From Streptomyces sp. NBC_00083 (GTDB lineage Bacteria > Actinomycetota > Actinomycetes > Streptomycetales > Streptomycetaceae), in NCBI RefSeq assembly GCF_026343295.1, contig NZ_JAPELY010000001.1, positions 806,001-870,000 of the forward strand: a stretch of DNA of 64,000 bases, written 5' to 3'. This document shows positions 33,245 through 43,878 of the stretch, one piece after another. The position numbers were made by a program, and so were the translations under genes. The notes under the pieces were generated by a model. It did not search any database. It worked only from the letters and a program-made list of their open reading frames with translations, and was not told the DNA's origin. Within the stretch, counting starts at the first letter, position 1. The number at the start of each line of letters is the position of its first letter.

Positions 33245-33331
33245 CGTTCGGCGCGTCCCGGTGGCGTACGGACGCGCGCGGAAAGTAGCCATACGCTTCA
33301 AAAAGCCGCCAAAATTGGGCATTCTTCGCAT

Positions 33332-34945
33332 GTGGTGACCTTGGACGTACGGCCTCAGCTCATCGACGCACTCTCCGCCCTGCGCGACAGTGTCGCCGCC
33401 GTGCGCCTCCCGCTGCCCCTGCCGGGGGCGCCACGCGCCCGGCAGACCCGCAGCGAGCTGCTCGCACAGCTCGACGACTATCTGCTGCCACGGCTCCGCG
33501 ATCCCGAAGCCCCGCTGCTCGCCGTCATCGGCGGCTCCACCGGCGCCGGAAAGTCCACCCTCGTCAACTCCCTTGTGGGCAGGCGGGTCAGCCAGGCGGG
33601 TGTGCTGCGCCCCACCACCCGTACGCCCGTGCTCGTCTGCCACCCCGACGACAAGGAGTGGTTCTCCGGGGTGCGGGTGCTGCCCGGCCTCACCCGCGTA
33701 TGGCTGCCGCAGCAGCACGAGGACGCCGAGGTCGACGACCTGCCCTGCGGGGACGACGACGGATCGGTACGCGTGGAGACCGCCGCCACCCTGCCGCGCG
33801 GGCTCGCCCTGCTCGACGCCCCCGACATCGACTCGCTCGTCGTGGGCAACCGCATCCTGGCCGCCGAACTCATCTGCGCCGCCGACGTCTGGGTCATGGT
33901 CACCACCGCCTCCCGCTACGCCGACGCCGTCCCCTGGCATCTGCTGCGTACCGCGAAGGAGTACGACGCCACCCTCGTCACCGTGCTCGACCGGGTGCCC
34001 CACCAGGTGCTCGCCGAAGTCTCCCGCCAGTACGGCGCCTTGCTCACCCGCGCCGGGCTCGGCGATGTGCCGCGGTTCACCGTGCCCGAACTCCCCGAAT
34101 CCGCGGGCGCCTCGCACGGACTCCTGCCCTCCACCGCCGTCGCCGCGCTGCGCACCTGGCTCACCCACCGCAGCCAGGACCCCGCCGCCCGTCAGCAGGC
34201 CGTCGCCCGCACCGCGTCCGGCGCGATCGAGTCGCTCAACGCCCGCATGCCGGAGCTGGCTTCGGCCGTCGCCGCCCAGTACGCCGCCGCCGTACGCCTC
34301 ACCGGCGCGGTCGAGGACGCGTACGGCAAGGAAGGCGCCCGGGTGCGGCGCCGGCTCCAGGCGGGCGAGGTGCTCGCGGGGGACGCCCTCACCCGCTGGC
34401 GCGCCCACCCCGGCGGCGCGTCCTCCGCCGAACTGCTCGACGCCCTCGTGGACAGCCTCGCCGAACTGCTGCGCTGCGCGGCGGCCGCCGCCGACGAACG
34501 GGTCAGGGAGGCGTGGGCGCGCGAACCGGCGGCGGCCCGCCTCGCCGACGGCGTACGCCACGAGGACCCCGAGGACCGCATCGGGCTCGCCGTGCGGCGC
34601 TGGCGGCGGGTGCTCGAGGAGCTGGCCGAGGACGAAGTGCGGGAAATGGAACGCTCGGTGGCGCCCGACCCCGAGTCCGTCGCGGCGCTGCTCGCCGCCG
34701 CCCTGCTCGGTGGCCGCCGGGCGCGCCGGGCCGGTGAGCGGCTCGCCGAGCGGATCGGCGCGCAGGGCGCGCTGCGCCTGCGCGACAAGGGCAGTGAACT
34801 CGTCGCCACCTACATCGACCAGGTGCTCGGCGCCGAGCGGGAGCGGCGGCTCGCGCCGCTCGACGCCCTCGAGGTGACGCCCGAGCCGCAGGCCGGCCTG
34901 ATCGCCGCCCTGTCCGTAGTGCAGAAGGAGAGGAAGGCCGCATGA
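33332..34945 (+). CDS. dynA: Dynamin-like GTPase DynA (sporulation septation)
   Basis: This 537-residue dynamin-like protein has a G1 loop [10 protein letters not shown] at 67-76, a switch region with RPTTRTP near 92-98, and LLDAPDIDS near 160 as the DxxG-type motif, followed by a long helical stalk. There is no clear membrane helix. The gene is coupled (ATGA) to a second dynamin gene that has two membrane helices, and ssbB follows. This matches the dynA-dynB pair of Streptomyces venezuelae, whose products stabilise FtsZ rings in sporulation septa. The start is GTG 33332 or the adjacent GTG 33335. Confidence 0.82.
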   Translation: MVTLDVRPQLIDALSALRDSVAAVRLPLPLPGAPRARQTRSELLAQLDDYLLPRLRDPEAPLLAVIGGSTGAGKSTLVNSLVGRRVSQAGVLRPTTRTPVLVCHPDDKEWFSGVRVLPGLTRVWLPQQHEDAEVDDLPCGDDDGSVRVETAATLPRGLALLDAPDIDSLVVGNRILAAELICAADVWVMVTTASRYADAVPWHLLRTAKEYDATLVTVLDRVPHQVLAEVSRQYGALLTRAGLGDVPRFTVPELPESAGASHGLLPSTAVAALRTWLTHRSQDPAARQQAVARTASGAIESLNARMPELASAVAAQYAAAVRLTGAVEDAYGKEGARVRRRLQAGEVLAGDALTRWRAHPGGASSAELLDALVDSLAELLRCAAAAADERVREAWAREPAAARLADGVRHEDPEDRIGLAVRRWRRVLEELAEDEVREMERSVAPDPESVAALLAAALLGGRRARRAGERLAERIGAQGALRLRDKGSELVATYIDQVLGAERERRLAPLDALEVTPEPQAGLIAALSVVQKERKAA

Positions 34946-36663
34946 CGCAGGAGGCCGAGGACCGCTGGGCCGACGGGCTGATCGCGCGGCGCGCCGCCGA
35001 GCCCGGCGAGATGACGCCCGCCGTCGAGGAGGGCGAGCAGGGCGAGGAGGCGCAGGACGCCGCGTTCGAACCCATCGGCGGCCCCTACGTCGGAGCCGTG
35101 CGCGGACGCCTGGACGCGCTGCGCGAACTGGTCGGCCTCTCCCGTACGCGGCTCGACGCGCAGGCGCTCGCGGAGGCCGGGCGGGTGCTCGACGAGGCGT
35201 CCGCGCGCCAGCGACTGTCCGCGCGGCACACCGTCGTCGCCATCGCGGGCGCCACCGGGAGCGGCAAGTCGACCCTCTTCAACGCCCTTGCCAGAAGCCA
35301 GATCTCGGACACCGGACTGCGCCGCCCGACCACCGGGGCGCCCATCGCGTGCAGCTGGACCGACGGCGCCGCCGGCCTGCTCGACCGGCTCGGCATCCCC
35401 GGCAGGCTGCGCCGCCGGCCGCTCGACGGCGCGGGCGGCGCCCTGGAGGGCCTCGTCCTGGTCGACCTCCCCGACCTGGACTCGGCGGTCGTCTCGCACC
35501 GCCAGGCGGCCGATCGCGTCCTCGCCCTGGTCGACGCGGTCGTATGGGTCGTGGACCCCGAGAAGTACGCCGACGCCGTCCTGCACGAGCGGTACCTGCG
35601 CCCCCTGGCCGGACACGCGGAGGTCAGCTTCGTCGTCCTCAACCAGGTGGACCGGCTGCCCGGCGACGCCGCCGACCTGGTCCTCGACGATCTGCGCCGG
35701 CTGCTCGACGAGGACGGCATGGCGCTCGGCGAACACGGCGAGCCCGGCGCCTCGGTGCTCGCGCTCTCCGCGCTGACCGGCCAGGGCGTCGGCGAACTGC
35801 GCGAACAGCTCGGCCGTTTCGTGCAGGAGCGCGGCGCCGCCGCCCGCAGGCTCGCCGCCGACGTGGACGCCGCCGCCGCCGAACTGCGTCCGCTGTACGT
35901 CGCGGACGGCAGGCCGGGGCTGGGCGAGCGGGCCCGCGACGAGTTCGCGGACCGCCTCGCGGCGGCGGTGGGCGCCACCGCCGCGGGCGAGGCCGCCGAA
36001 CGCGAGTGGCGCCGCAACGCCCAGCGCGCGTGCGGCACGCCCTGGCTGCGGCTGTGGCGCTGGTACGACCAGATCCGGGTCCCGGCCATCCAGCGGCCGC
36101 GCTCGGACGCCCAGATCGAGGAGCAGGTCACCGCACGCCAGCGCGTCGAACAGGCCGTCCGTACCGTCGCCGACCACGCCACGGCGGGGCTTCCCGCCCC
36201 GTGGGCGCAGGCGGTGCGCGAGGCGGCGGTCCGGGGCGCCGACGGGCTGCCGGAGGCGCTCGACGAACTCGCGGTGCGGGAGGAACTGGAGCGCGGGACC
36301 TCGCCGCGTCCGCCCTGGTGGCCGGCGGCCGTGCTGGCCCAGATGGCCATGACGGCCATTCAGATCGTGGGCGGGCTCTGGCTGCTGGGCCAGATCGTCG
36401 GGATCCTTCAGCCCGGCCTCATCGTGCCCGCGCTGATCATGCTGGGCGGCGTCGTCGGCGGCCCGCTGGTGGAGTGGGCGTGCGCGGTGGCGGCGCGCGG
36501 GCCGGGCCGGCGCTACGGGCAGGACGCCGAGCGCAGGCTCCGGGAGGCCGCGGCGGCCTGCGGCCGGGCCAAGGTCCTCGACCCGCTCGCCGCGGAACTG
36601 CTCCGCTACCGCGAGGTGCGGGAGCAGTACGCGGCGGTGGTGGGGGCGGGGGCGCGGCGGTGA
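34942..36663 (+). CDS. dynB: Membrane dynamin-like GTPase DynB
   Basis: This 573-residue GTPase has the P-loop GATGSGKST at 103-111, RPTTGAP near 133 (switch I), VDLPDLDS near 173 and NQVDRLPGD near 234 as the G4 region. Two transmembrane segments lie at about residues 458-485 and 493-518. It is the membrane-bound partner of DynA, recruited to sporulation septa in S. venezuelae. The first 45 residues are acidic and probably disordered. Its stop codon lies inside a 35-bp tandem repeat. Confidence 0.85.
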   Translation: MTQEAEDRWADGLIARRAAEPGEMTPAVEEGEQGEEAQDAAFEPIGGPYVGAVRGRLDALRELVGLSRTRLDAQALAEAGRVLDEASARQRLSARHTVVAIAGATGSGKSTLFNALARSQISDTGLRRPTTGAPIACSWTDGAAGLLDRLGIPGRLRRRPLDGAGGALEGLVLVDLPDLDSAVVSHRQAADRVLALVDAVVWVVDPEKYADAVLHERYLRPLAGHAEVSFVVLNQVDRLPGDAADLVLDDLRRLLDEDGMALGEHGEPGASVLALSALTGQGVGELREQLGRFVQERGAAARRLAADVDAAAAELRPLYVADGRPGLGERARDEFADRLAAAVGATAAGEAAEREWRRNAQRACGTPWLRLWRWYDQIRVPAIQRPRSDAQIEEQVTARQRVEQAVRTVADHATAGLPAPWAQAVREAAVRGADGLPEALDELAVREELERGTSPRPPWWPAAVLAQMAMTAIQIVGGLWLLGQIVGILQPGLIVPALIMLGGVVGGPLVEWACAVAARGPGRRYGQDAERRLREAAAACGRAKVLDPLAAELLRYREVREQYAAVVGAGARR

Positions 36664-36720
36664 GCGGCCCGCCGGGGTGAGCGGGCTTCACGGGGTGAGC
36701 GGCCCGCCGGGGTGAGCGGG
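36661..36720. repeat. Two-copy tandem repeat, 35-bp period
   Basis: A 25-base sequence beginning TGAGCGGCCCGCCGGGG occurs at 36661-36685 and again at 36696-36720. The first copy contains the dynB stop codon. Each copy itself contains two GGTGAGCGG-type elements. It may help fold the 3' end of the dynAB message. The whole 209-bp gap (36664-36872) also holds the DnaA-box-like sites and no gene. Confidence 0.7.
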
Positions 36721-36747
36721 TTTTCCACAATCCGGCGGTCGTCCACA
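36721..36747 (+). promoter_or_regulatory. Two DnaA-box-like sequences upstream of ssbB
   Basis: TTTTCCACA (36721-36729) and TCGTCCACA (36739-36747) each differ at one position from the Streptomyces DnaA box TTGTCCACA. They lie in the same orientation 18 bp apart, about 126-152 bp upstream of ssbB. They may couple expression of the second SSB to DnaA or replication activity. No other boxes are visible nearby, so this is not an origin. Confidence 0.45.
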
Positions 36748-36872
36748 GGCCGCAGCACGGACTCCCCGTCCGGTCCAGCATGGAGATCGACAGCGCAAGG
36801 GTTCGATCGACGGCCGGACCGGGCGGGGTTCTTCTCTGTCGTGCCGGCGTCGGGGATACGGGGGCAGGGGCA

Positions 36873-37442
36873 GTGAACGAGACGATGGTGACGCTGGTCG
36901 GCAACGCGGCCACACAGGTGGAGTGGCGGGACTCGGCGACGGGCGGCGCGGCGAGGTTCCGCCTCGCGGTGACCGCGCGCCGCTTCGACCGGGAGAAGCA
37001 GGCGTGGGTCGACGGGGCCACCAGCTTCTACACGGTGTGGGCGGCGCGCACCCTCGGGAAGAACCTGACGGGTTCGGTCGCGATCGGCGAACCGTTGCTG
37101 GTGCACGGCCGGTTGAAGGTCCGCGCCGAAGAGCGGCAGGACGGTACGCGCTGGTTCTCGGCGGACGTCGACGCGGTGGCGATCGGGCACGACATGACGC
37201 GGGGGACGACGGCGTTCCGGCGGGTGTTCAAGGGGGAGGCGGTCGCGGTCGGGCGCGACGAACGAGCCGGTTTCCAGGGGGAGGTGGGCGGCTCGGCACC
37301 GGCGGATTCGGCCGGGGGCGGCCCCGGTCCCGGCGCTGCGGGGCCGGTCGACGGGGGTGCGGGGCCGGTCAGTGGGGGTGCGCCGGTGGTATGGGAGTCG
37401 GTTTCGGCCACTGTTTCGGACGCGGCCCCGATGGGCGTCTAG
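36873..37442 (+). CDS. ssbB: Second single-stranded DNA-binding protein SsbB
   Basis: This 189-residue protein has an OB-fold at about residues 5-110 (ETMVTLVGNAATQVEW, RFRLAVTARRFDR, RLKVRAEERQDGTRW). A Gly/Ala/Pro/Ser-rich tail follows that lacks the acidic DDDIPF end of the housekeeping SSB. This is the layout of the Streptomyces SsbB paralogue, which is needed for normal chromosome segregation during sporulation. Its position just after dynAB fits a sporulation neighbourhood. The GTG at 36873 has AGGGG six bases upstream; an ATG five codons on is less well placed. Confidence 0.88.
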   Translation: MNETMVTLVGNAATQVEWRDSATGGAARFRLAVTARRFDREKQAWVDGATSFYTVWAARTLGKNLTGSVAIGEPLLVHGRLKVRAEERQDGTRWFSADVDAVAIGHDMTRGTTAFRRVFKGEAVAVGRDERAGFQGEVGGSAPADSAGGGPGPGAAGPVDGGAGPVSGGAPVVWESVSATVSDAAPMGV

Positions 37443-37607
37443 ACGGCGGGACTTGGGGGATCGGGGGTGCGGAGGAGGGCCGCCGGGGAGAGACGCCGAA
37501 GCGCCGGTGGAGCGGTGCCTGCGGCCCGGTGGAGCGGGGCGTTGCCCCGAAACTCCCCATCTGTGCCGGGGATTTGTCGACACGATGAGCTGGCACACGT
37601 GTTCCGC

Positions 37608-37636
37608 GATAACGATTGCGAATCGGAATGGTTATC
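37608..37636. promoter_or_regulatory. 29-bp imperfect palindrome upstream of the thioester surface protein
   Basis: A 29-bp palindrome around a central A (outer arms GATAAC and GTTATC, inner core CGAATCG) has 12 of 14 positions paired. It is in the least GC-rich part of the 346-bp region 37443-37788, which holds no gene, and 153 bp before the start codon of the surface protein. The hexamer pattern recalls Fur/Zur-type boxes, so a metal-responsive repressor is a reasonable guess; a TetR-type operator is an alternative. Confidence 0.5.
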
Positions 37637-37788
37637 TGATGTCATCACCGCGAAACGTCGGCTTCCGGATCCCTAGGATTCCCGCGTACTCACGGGGCAC
37701 TTGAGTCTGCCGGCGAGGCACTTCCCCCACGCGCACCCCTCGTGCACGCGCACCACATGCGAAAGCGCCTCGCCCGAAGGGGAATTCT

Positions 37789-39213
37789 GTGTTTTCAGCC
37801 GTTCACGGGCCTTCTGCCCGCAAGCGGGGTGCACTGCGCCTCGCCACCGTCACTGCTGTGTCGGGCCTCGTCGCGGTCGGTGCGATAGCCGGTGCGGGCA
37901 CGTCCTTCGCGGACACGCCGGACCAGCAGGGTCAGGGCGGTGCCTCCGCCACCATCCAGGGCCTGGAGCCCGGCTCGTTCGCCGACGCGTTCATCATCGG
38001 TGACCACGGCAAGAGGCAGAAGGTCTCGGCCGGCCTGTTCCGGATGAACGTGGACGGCGGCGGTACGTTGCGCACGTACTGCATCGACATCCACAACCCG
38101 ACGCAGCACGAGGCCAAGTACCGCGAGACGCCGTGGAGCGGCACCTCGCTGGCGAACAACAAGGATGCCGGCAAGATCCGCTGGATCCTCGAGAACTCCT
38201 ACCCGCAGAAGAACGACCTCGGCCAGCTGGCCGCGGCCGCGGGCATCAAGGGGAAGCTGAACAACGCCGAGGCCGCGGCGGCCACCCAGGCAGCCATTTG
38301 GCACTACTCGGACGGCGCCACCGTCGAGGTCAAGAACAAGGTCGGTGAGCAGCTCGCCGAGTGGCTGGTCAGCAGCGCACAGGTCGTTGAGGAGCCCAAG
38401 GCCTCCCTGACCCTCGACAACGCGTCGGTCGCGGGCAAGGCCGGTTCGAAGCTCGGCCCGATCATCGTCCACACCAACGCCGGCAAGGTGACGGTCACCC
38501 CGTCCGAGGAGCTCAAGGGCGCGGGCGTCAAGGTGATCGACAAGGCAGGGAAGAGCCTCTCCGCCGCCACCAACAGCAGCGAGCTGTACTTCGACGTCCC
38601 GGCGGGCGCCCAGCCCGGTGCCGGTACCGTGCGCCTCTCGGCCACCACGCAGGTGCCGGTCGGCCGCGCGTTCGCCAGTGACTCCAAGAGCCAGACGCAG
38701 ATCCTGGCCGGCTCCAGCGACTCGACGGTCAACGCCGAAGCCAAGGTGACCTGGGCCGAGCAGGGTGCGATGCCCGCCGTGACGGTCAAGAAGGACTGCG
38801 CCAAGGGCGGCGTGGACATCACCGTCACCAACAAGGGCGACAAGGCCTACCCGGTGACCGTCGGCGGCAAGACCCTCGGATCCGTCAAGCCCGGTGAGTC
38901 CAAGACCCTCCTGTTCCCCGTCGCCGAGGATCAGAAGTACGACTTCACCCTTGCCGGCCAGCACTTCTCCGGCGTCCTCGACTGCAAGACGGCCGGCACC
39001 GGCACCCCGTCGCCCGCCCCGTCCACCCCGTCCTCCAAGCCCAGCCCGGCCTCGGCCGGCGGCAGCTCCACCGGCACCACCGGCGGCACCAACCTCGCCG
39101 AGACCGGCAGCTCCAGCTCCACCCCGATGATCGCCGGCGCGGCTGTCGCGCTGGTCCTGGTCGGCGGCGGCGCGGTGTTCTTCCTCCGCAAGAAGAAGAC
39201 GGCCGGTCAGTAG
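37789..39213 (+). CDS. Thioester-domain surface protein with LAETG sortase anchor
   Basis: This 474-residue secreted protein has a signal peptide (1-41, cleavage near SFA-D), a thioester domain (about 60-195), Ig-like or DUF-type repeats (200-400), a Pro/Ser/Thr-rich stalk and a class E sortase signal LAETG (436-440) with hydrophobic span and RKKK tail. The internal thioester should form between C98 (RTYCID) and Q167 (TQAAIW). Such domains bind covalently to amines on host or partner surfaces, and in Streptomyces they are displayed on aerial hyphae. The start is a GTG with AAGGGG upstream. Expression may be controlled by the palindrome at 37608. Confidence 0.88.
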   Translation: MFSAVHGPSARKRGALRLATVTAVSGLVAVGAIAGAGTSFADTPDQQGQGGASATIQGLEPGSFADAFIIGDHGKRQKVSAGLFRMNVDGGGTLRTYCIDIHNPTQHEAKYRETPWSGTSLANNKDAGKIRWILENSYPQKNDLGQLAAAAGIKGKLNNAEAAAATQAAIWHYSDGATVEVKNKVGEQLAEWLVSSAQVVEEPKASLTLDNASVAGKAGSKLGPIIVHTNAGKVTVTPSEELKGAGVKVIDKAGKSLSAATNSSELYFDVPAGAQPGAGTVRLSATTQVPVGRAFASDSKSQTQILAGSSDSTVNAEAKVTWAEQGAMPAVTVKKDCAKGGVDITVTNKGDKAYPVTVGGKTLGSVKPGESKTLLFPVAEDQKYDFTLAGQHFSGVLDCKTAGTGTPSPAPSTPSSKPSPASAGGSSTGTTGGTNLAETGSSSSTPMIAGAAVALVLVGGGAVFFLRKKKTAGQ

Positions 39214-39290
39214 GCACCAGCCCGCCCCGTCAGCAGGCAGAAGCCGGCGGCCCACGCAAGTGAGCCCGCGGTGACCACCCGCCGACGACC

Positions 39291-39326
39291 GACGGCCCCG
39301 GTACGCAGCTGCGTACCGGGGCCGTC
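39291..39326 (+). terminator. Perfect 36-bp palindrome, terminator of the surface-protein gene
   Basis: An uninterrupted 36-bp inverted repeat (arm GACGGCCCCGGTACGCAG) lies 78 bases after the stop of the thioester protein gene. It would form a 16-bp or longer hairpin. Position and strength fit a terminator separating it from ettA. The 306-bp gap 39214-39519 otherwise contains only the ettA promoter region, where I see no clear boxes. Confidence 0.75.
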
Positions 39327-39519
39327 GCGGTTGCTCCGGCACGCGGCGGGGACGCTCACCGACCGGCGACCACAGCGCGTCACCACCCGGCTACCCCGGG
39401 GGCCGCTGCGCGGCCGGATAGCGGGGCCGGGGTGGAACCCGTTTCCTCCGAAGGGTGGACCCCTGGCAAGATGGGGTGTATCTGCCCACAGCCCGATTCA
39501 CACTGCCGGACGGTTTCTC

Positions 39520-41184
<1,665 letters not shown>

Positions 41185-41189
41185 GTCCA

Positions 41190-41687
41190 GTGAGCCGTCA
41201 TATCTACCGCTGCCCGATGCGCTGGTCGGACATGGATGCCTTCGGGCACGTCAACAATGTGGTCTTCCTCCGCTACTTGGAGGAAGCCCGCATCGACTTC
41301 ATGTTCCGGCTGGCGCCGGGTGACGGGTCGCCGTCGTTCCAGGGCGGGTCCGTCGTGGCCCGGCATGAGATCGACTACAAGCGGCCCCTGGTGCACCGGC
41401 ACGAGCCGGTGACCATCGAGTCGTGGGTGACGAAGATCGGGGCGGCGTCCCTGACCATCGCGTACGAGATCAAGGACCCGGAGGAGGGTGGGCAGGTGTA
41501 CGTCACCGCGTCGACCGTCGTCGTGCCCTTCGATCTCGCGGCGGGCCGGCCGCGGCGGATCACCGCCGAGGAGAAGGCCTTCCTGAAGGGGTACCTCGAC
41601 GACGGCGCGTCCGCCGGCGGCGCGTCCGAGGGTGCGTCCTCCGTCGACGGCGCGTCCACCGGCGGGCAGGAGCGGGCCGCGGCATGA
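41190..41687 (+). CDS. Acyl-CoA thioesterase (4HBT hotdog fold)
   Basis: This 165-residue protein of the YbgC/FcbC type has the catalytic aspartate region WSDMDAFGHVNNVVFLRYLEEAR near 10-32 and the strand REIDYKRPL-like RHEIDYKRPL near 58. It is expected to hydrolyse short or medium acyl-CoA thioesters. The C-terminal tail has repeats of SxGG/GASxxG of low complexity. The GTG start is five bases after ettA, and the stop overlaps the next gene (ATGA), so ettA and these two genes form one operon, as commonly seen in Streptomyces. Confidence 0.85.
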   Translation: MSRHIYRCPMRWSDMDAFGHVNNVVFLRYLEEARIDFMFRLAPGDGSPSFQGGSVVARHEIDYKRPLVHRHEPVTIESWVTKIGAASLTIAYEIKDPEEGGQVYVTASTVVVPFDLAAGRPRRITAEEKAFLKGYLDDGASAGGASEGASSVDGASTGGQERAAA

Positions 41688-42376
41688 GCGCGGTGCTCCG
41701 GTTCGACGACGCGAGGGAGGTGGCGGATCTCGCCGCCTTCCTGGGACGGCTGATCCACTACGACCGTGCCGCCGCGGTCCGCCTCCAGGCGGGCGGCGGG
41801 GCGCTGGCCGTCTTCGGCCGGCCGCCCTCCTTCGAGGTGCTGGCGATCCGCACGGCCCGCCTCTGCGACGACGCGGTCGCGCTGGACGTGACCGTCTCCG
41901 CGGGTGAACTCCTGGAATCCCTGGACGAGCCGGCGTGCGCGGCGGGTGTTCCCTCGGCCGTCACCGGGCCCCCGTGGGCCGGGGTGCTGCCGCCGCGCGG
42001 TGGCTGGCAGCCGGTGCCGGGGCTGCCGGAGCCGGAACGGATGCGGGGCGCGGTCGCGGCCGCGGTCGCCGAATTCCGGGCCAGGGACGCGGCGTTGCCC
42101 GAGGAGAGGCGTACCAGCGCCGAGCGTGAGCTGATCGGGCGCGAGATCTGGTCCCGCACGCTCGGCTCGACCGACCTGCCGCTGCGGGCCGTCCACGCGG
42201 CGCAGTCCCTCGGCTTCCTGCGCCCGGTCCGCGCGCTCGCCTCGGCGGGCGCCCCGTCCGCCCCCGAGCCGGCCGCCCTCTTCGCCTCCGGCCCCTGGCT
42301 CCGCCTGCGCACCCCGTACGGCTCCATCGCCCTGCGCCGCGCGGGCGTCGTCGGCCTCTCCGTAACCCCGGCGTAG
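41684..42376 (+). CDS. Conserved actinobacterial protein of unknown function
   Basis: This 230-residue soluble protein is coupled by ATGA to the thioesterase gene. I do not recognise a catalytic motif. The N-terminal half (LAAFLGRLIHYDRAAAVRLQ, LAVFGRPPSFEVLAIRTA) looks like an alpha/beta domain. The C-terminal half contains RELIGREIWSRTL and a Pro/Ala-rich segment, and ends in WLRLRTPYGSIALRR. Constant linkage to ettA and the thioesterase suggests a housekeeping role. Protein coding is supported by codon bias and the overlap. Confidence 0.75.
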   Translation: MSAVLRFDDAREVADLAAFLGRLIHYDRAAAVRLQAGGGALAVFGRPPSFEVLAIRTARLCDDAVALDVTVSAGELLESLDEPACAAGVPSAVTGPPWAGVLPPRGGWQPVPGLPEPERMRGAVAAAVAEFRARDAALPEERRTSAERELIGREIWSRTLGSTDLPLRAVHAAQSLGFLRPVRALASAGAPSAPEPAALFASGPWLRLRTPYGSIALRRAGVVGLSVTPA

Positions 42377-42458
42377 CCGGCAGCCAGGGCCGGGGCTCCG
42401 TGCCGCCCCTGAAGGCCCAACGGTGTTGAGCTGGCCCGGCATCGATCCCGCCGCCAAT

Positions 42459-42842
42459 CGCCGGACGGGCTGAGGATGTGCATGCCGCCCGGCGTGGAGT
42501 AGCTTCCTCAAACGCCGGACGGGCTGGGGATGCGCGTGCCGCCCGGCATGGAGTAGTCGGGGGCGCGGGGAACTGCGCGACCAGCCAGGCACGGTCCGCA
42601 CCCGAAGGCGGGGTTGCCTGGGGCTCCGCCCCAGACCCCGTTTCGGGCCTGAACGGCCCTCGTCCTCAATCGCCGGACGGGCTGGGGATGTGCGTGCCGC
42701 CCGGCATGGAGTAGTCGGGGGCGCGGGGAACTGCGCGACCAGCCAGGCACGGTCCGCACTCGGAGGCGGGGTTGCTGGGGCTCCGCCCCAGGCCCCGTTC
42801 GCGCCTTGAGGGCGCTCGTCCTCAATCGCCGGACGGGCTGAG
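42459..42842. repeat. Array of a roughly 157-bp Streptomyces intergenic repeat
   Basis: The core CGCCGGACGGGCTG recurs at 42459, 42513, 42671 and 42827. The spans 42513-42670 and 42671-42826 are near-identical 156-158 bp units containing GCCGCCCGGCATGGAGTAG, GGGAACTGCGCGACCAGCC and a TGGGGC-TCC-GCCCCA hairpin (42619-42633 and 42776-42790). This fills most of the 533-bp noncoding space between the convergent operons (42377-42909). Elements with these words are scattered in Streptomyces chromosomes. Spacing and unit length rule out CRISPR; possible roles are transcription termination or a REP-like selfish repeat. Confidence 0.85.
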
Positions 42843-42909
42843 GTGGTTGCACTGGGCATGCTGCCAAGGCCGGCCCACCTGGGGGCGCGACGCCCCCGCC
42901 CAGCGCGCC

Positions 42910-43878
42910 TCACCGCTCGCCCCCGGAGGGCCACCGCTCGTCCGCCCACACCTGGATGTGGTCCGTCTCCAGTTCCAGGGCCACCCGGTGTTCCATGTTC
43001 AGTGCGCGGGTGTACTCCGCCGGGAGTTGCAGGCGGCCCGCTCGGTCGAGCATCGCGTATTCGCGGGCCACCAGGGACTCCTCGCCCGTCGCCGCGTCGA
43101 TCTGGGTGCGGCGCAGCACCTCCGTCGAGGTGCGGCCGTCGCGGATGGCCACCGTGCGGCGGACCTCGCCCGCCACCGCCTGGTCGTGGGTGACGATCAC
43201 GATCGTCGTGCCCAGCTCCTCGTTGGCCTTGCGGAACGCCCCGAAGATCTGCTCGCCGGTCGCCGAGTCGAGTTCGCCCGTCGGCTCGTCGGCGAGGAGC
43301 ACCGAGGGGCTGTTGGCGAGGGCCACCGCGATCGCGACGCGCTGCTGCTCGCCGCCCGACATCTGGTGGGGCCTGCGGTCGCGGCAGTGCGCGACCTCCA
43401 GCATGGTCAGGAGCGCGTCGGCCCGTTCGGCCTTCTTCCGTTTGGCGAGCCCGCCGTGCAACTGCATGGGCAGGGCCACGTTCTGTACCGCCGTGAGGTA
43501 CGGCAGCAGGTTGCGGGCGGTCTGCTGCCAGACGAAGCCCACCACGTCGCGGCGGTAGCCGAGGCGGGCCCCCGCGTCCATGGCGAGCAGGTCGCGCCCC
43601 GCCACCCGGGCCGCTCCGGCCGTCGGCACGTCGAGGCCCGCCAGGATGTTCATCAGCGTCGACTTGCCGCTGCCCGACGCCCCGACCAGTGCCATCAACT
43701 CGCCCTCGGCGACGAGGAGATCGAGCCCCTGCAGGGCCTGGACCTCCACGCCGTCGGTGGTGAAGACGCGGACCAGCCGGTCGCAGGCGATCAGCGCGTC
43801 GTGGCCGTAGGCCGGCCGGTCGCGGTGGGCGGTCGCCCGGCGCTCCAGGTCGTCGAGCGATGGGGGCGATGTCGTCAT
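42910..43878 (-). CDS. ABC transporter ATP-binding protein (LolD/MacB type)
   Basis: This 322-residue ATPase has Walker A GASGSGKST near 77, the MSGGEQQRVAIA signature near 178 and Walker B VLLADEPTGELD near 200. The FVWQQTARNLLPYLTAVQNV Q-loop region is typical of ATPases that work with FtsX-like permeases. The C-terminal 80 residues are an extension after the ATPase fold. It is the last gene of a three-gene leftward operon, coupled by ATGA to the permease gene upstream, with AGGAGA before its start. Confidence 0.9.
   Translation of the reverse strand: MTTSPPSLDDLERRATAHRDRPAYGHDALIACDRLVRVFTTDGVEVQALQGLDLLVAEGELMALVGASGSGKSTLMNILAGLDVPTAGAARVAGRDLLAMDAGARLGYRRDVVGFVWQQTARNLLPYLTAVQNVALPMQLHGGLAKRKKAERADALLTMLEVAHCRDRRPHQMSGGEQQRVAIAVALANSPSVLLADEPTGELDSATGEQIFGAFRKANEELGTTIVIVTHDQAVAGEVRRTVAIRDGRTSTEVLRRTQIDAATGEESLVAREYAMLDRAGRLQLPAEYTRALNMEHRVALELETDHIQVWADERWPSGGER

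Noticed and set aside
42459-42842. CRISPR-like periodicity
   Set aside because: The repeated unit is about 157 bp with no short repeat/spacer alternation and there are no cas genes.
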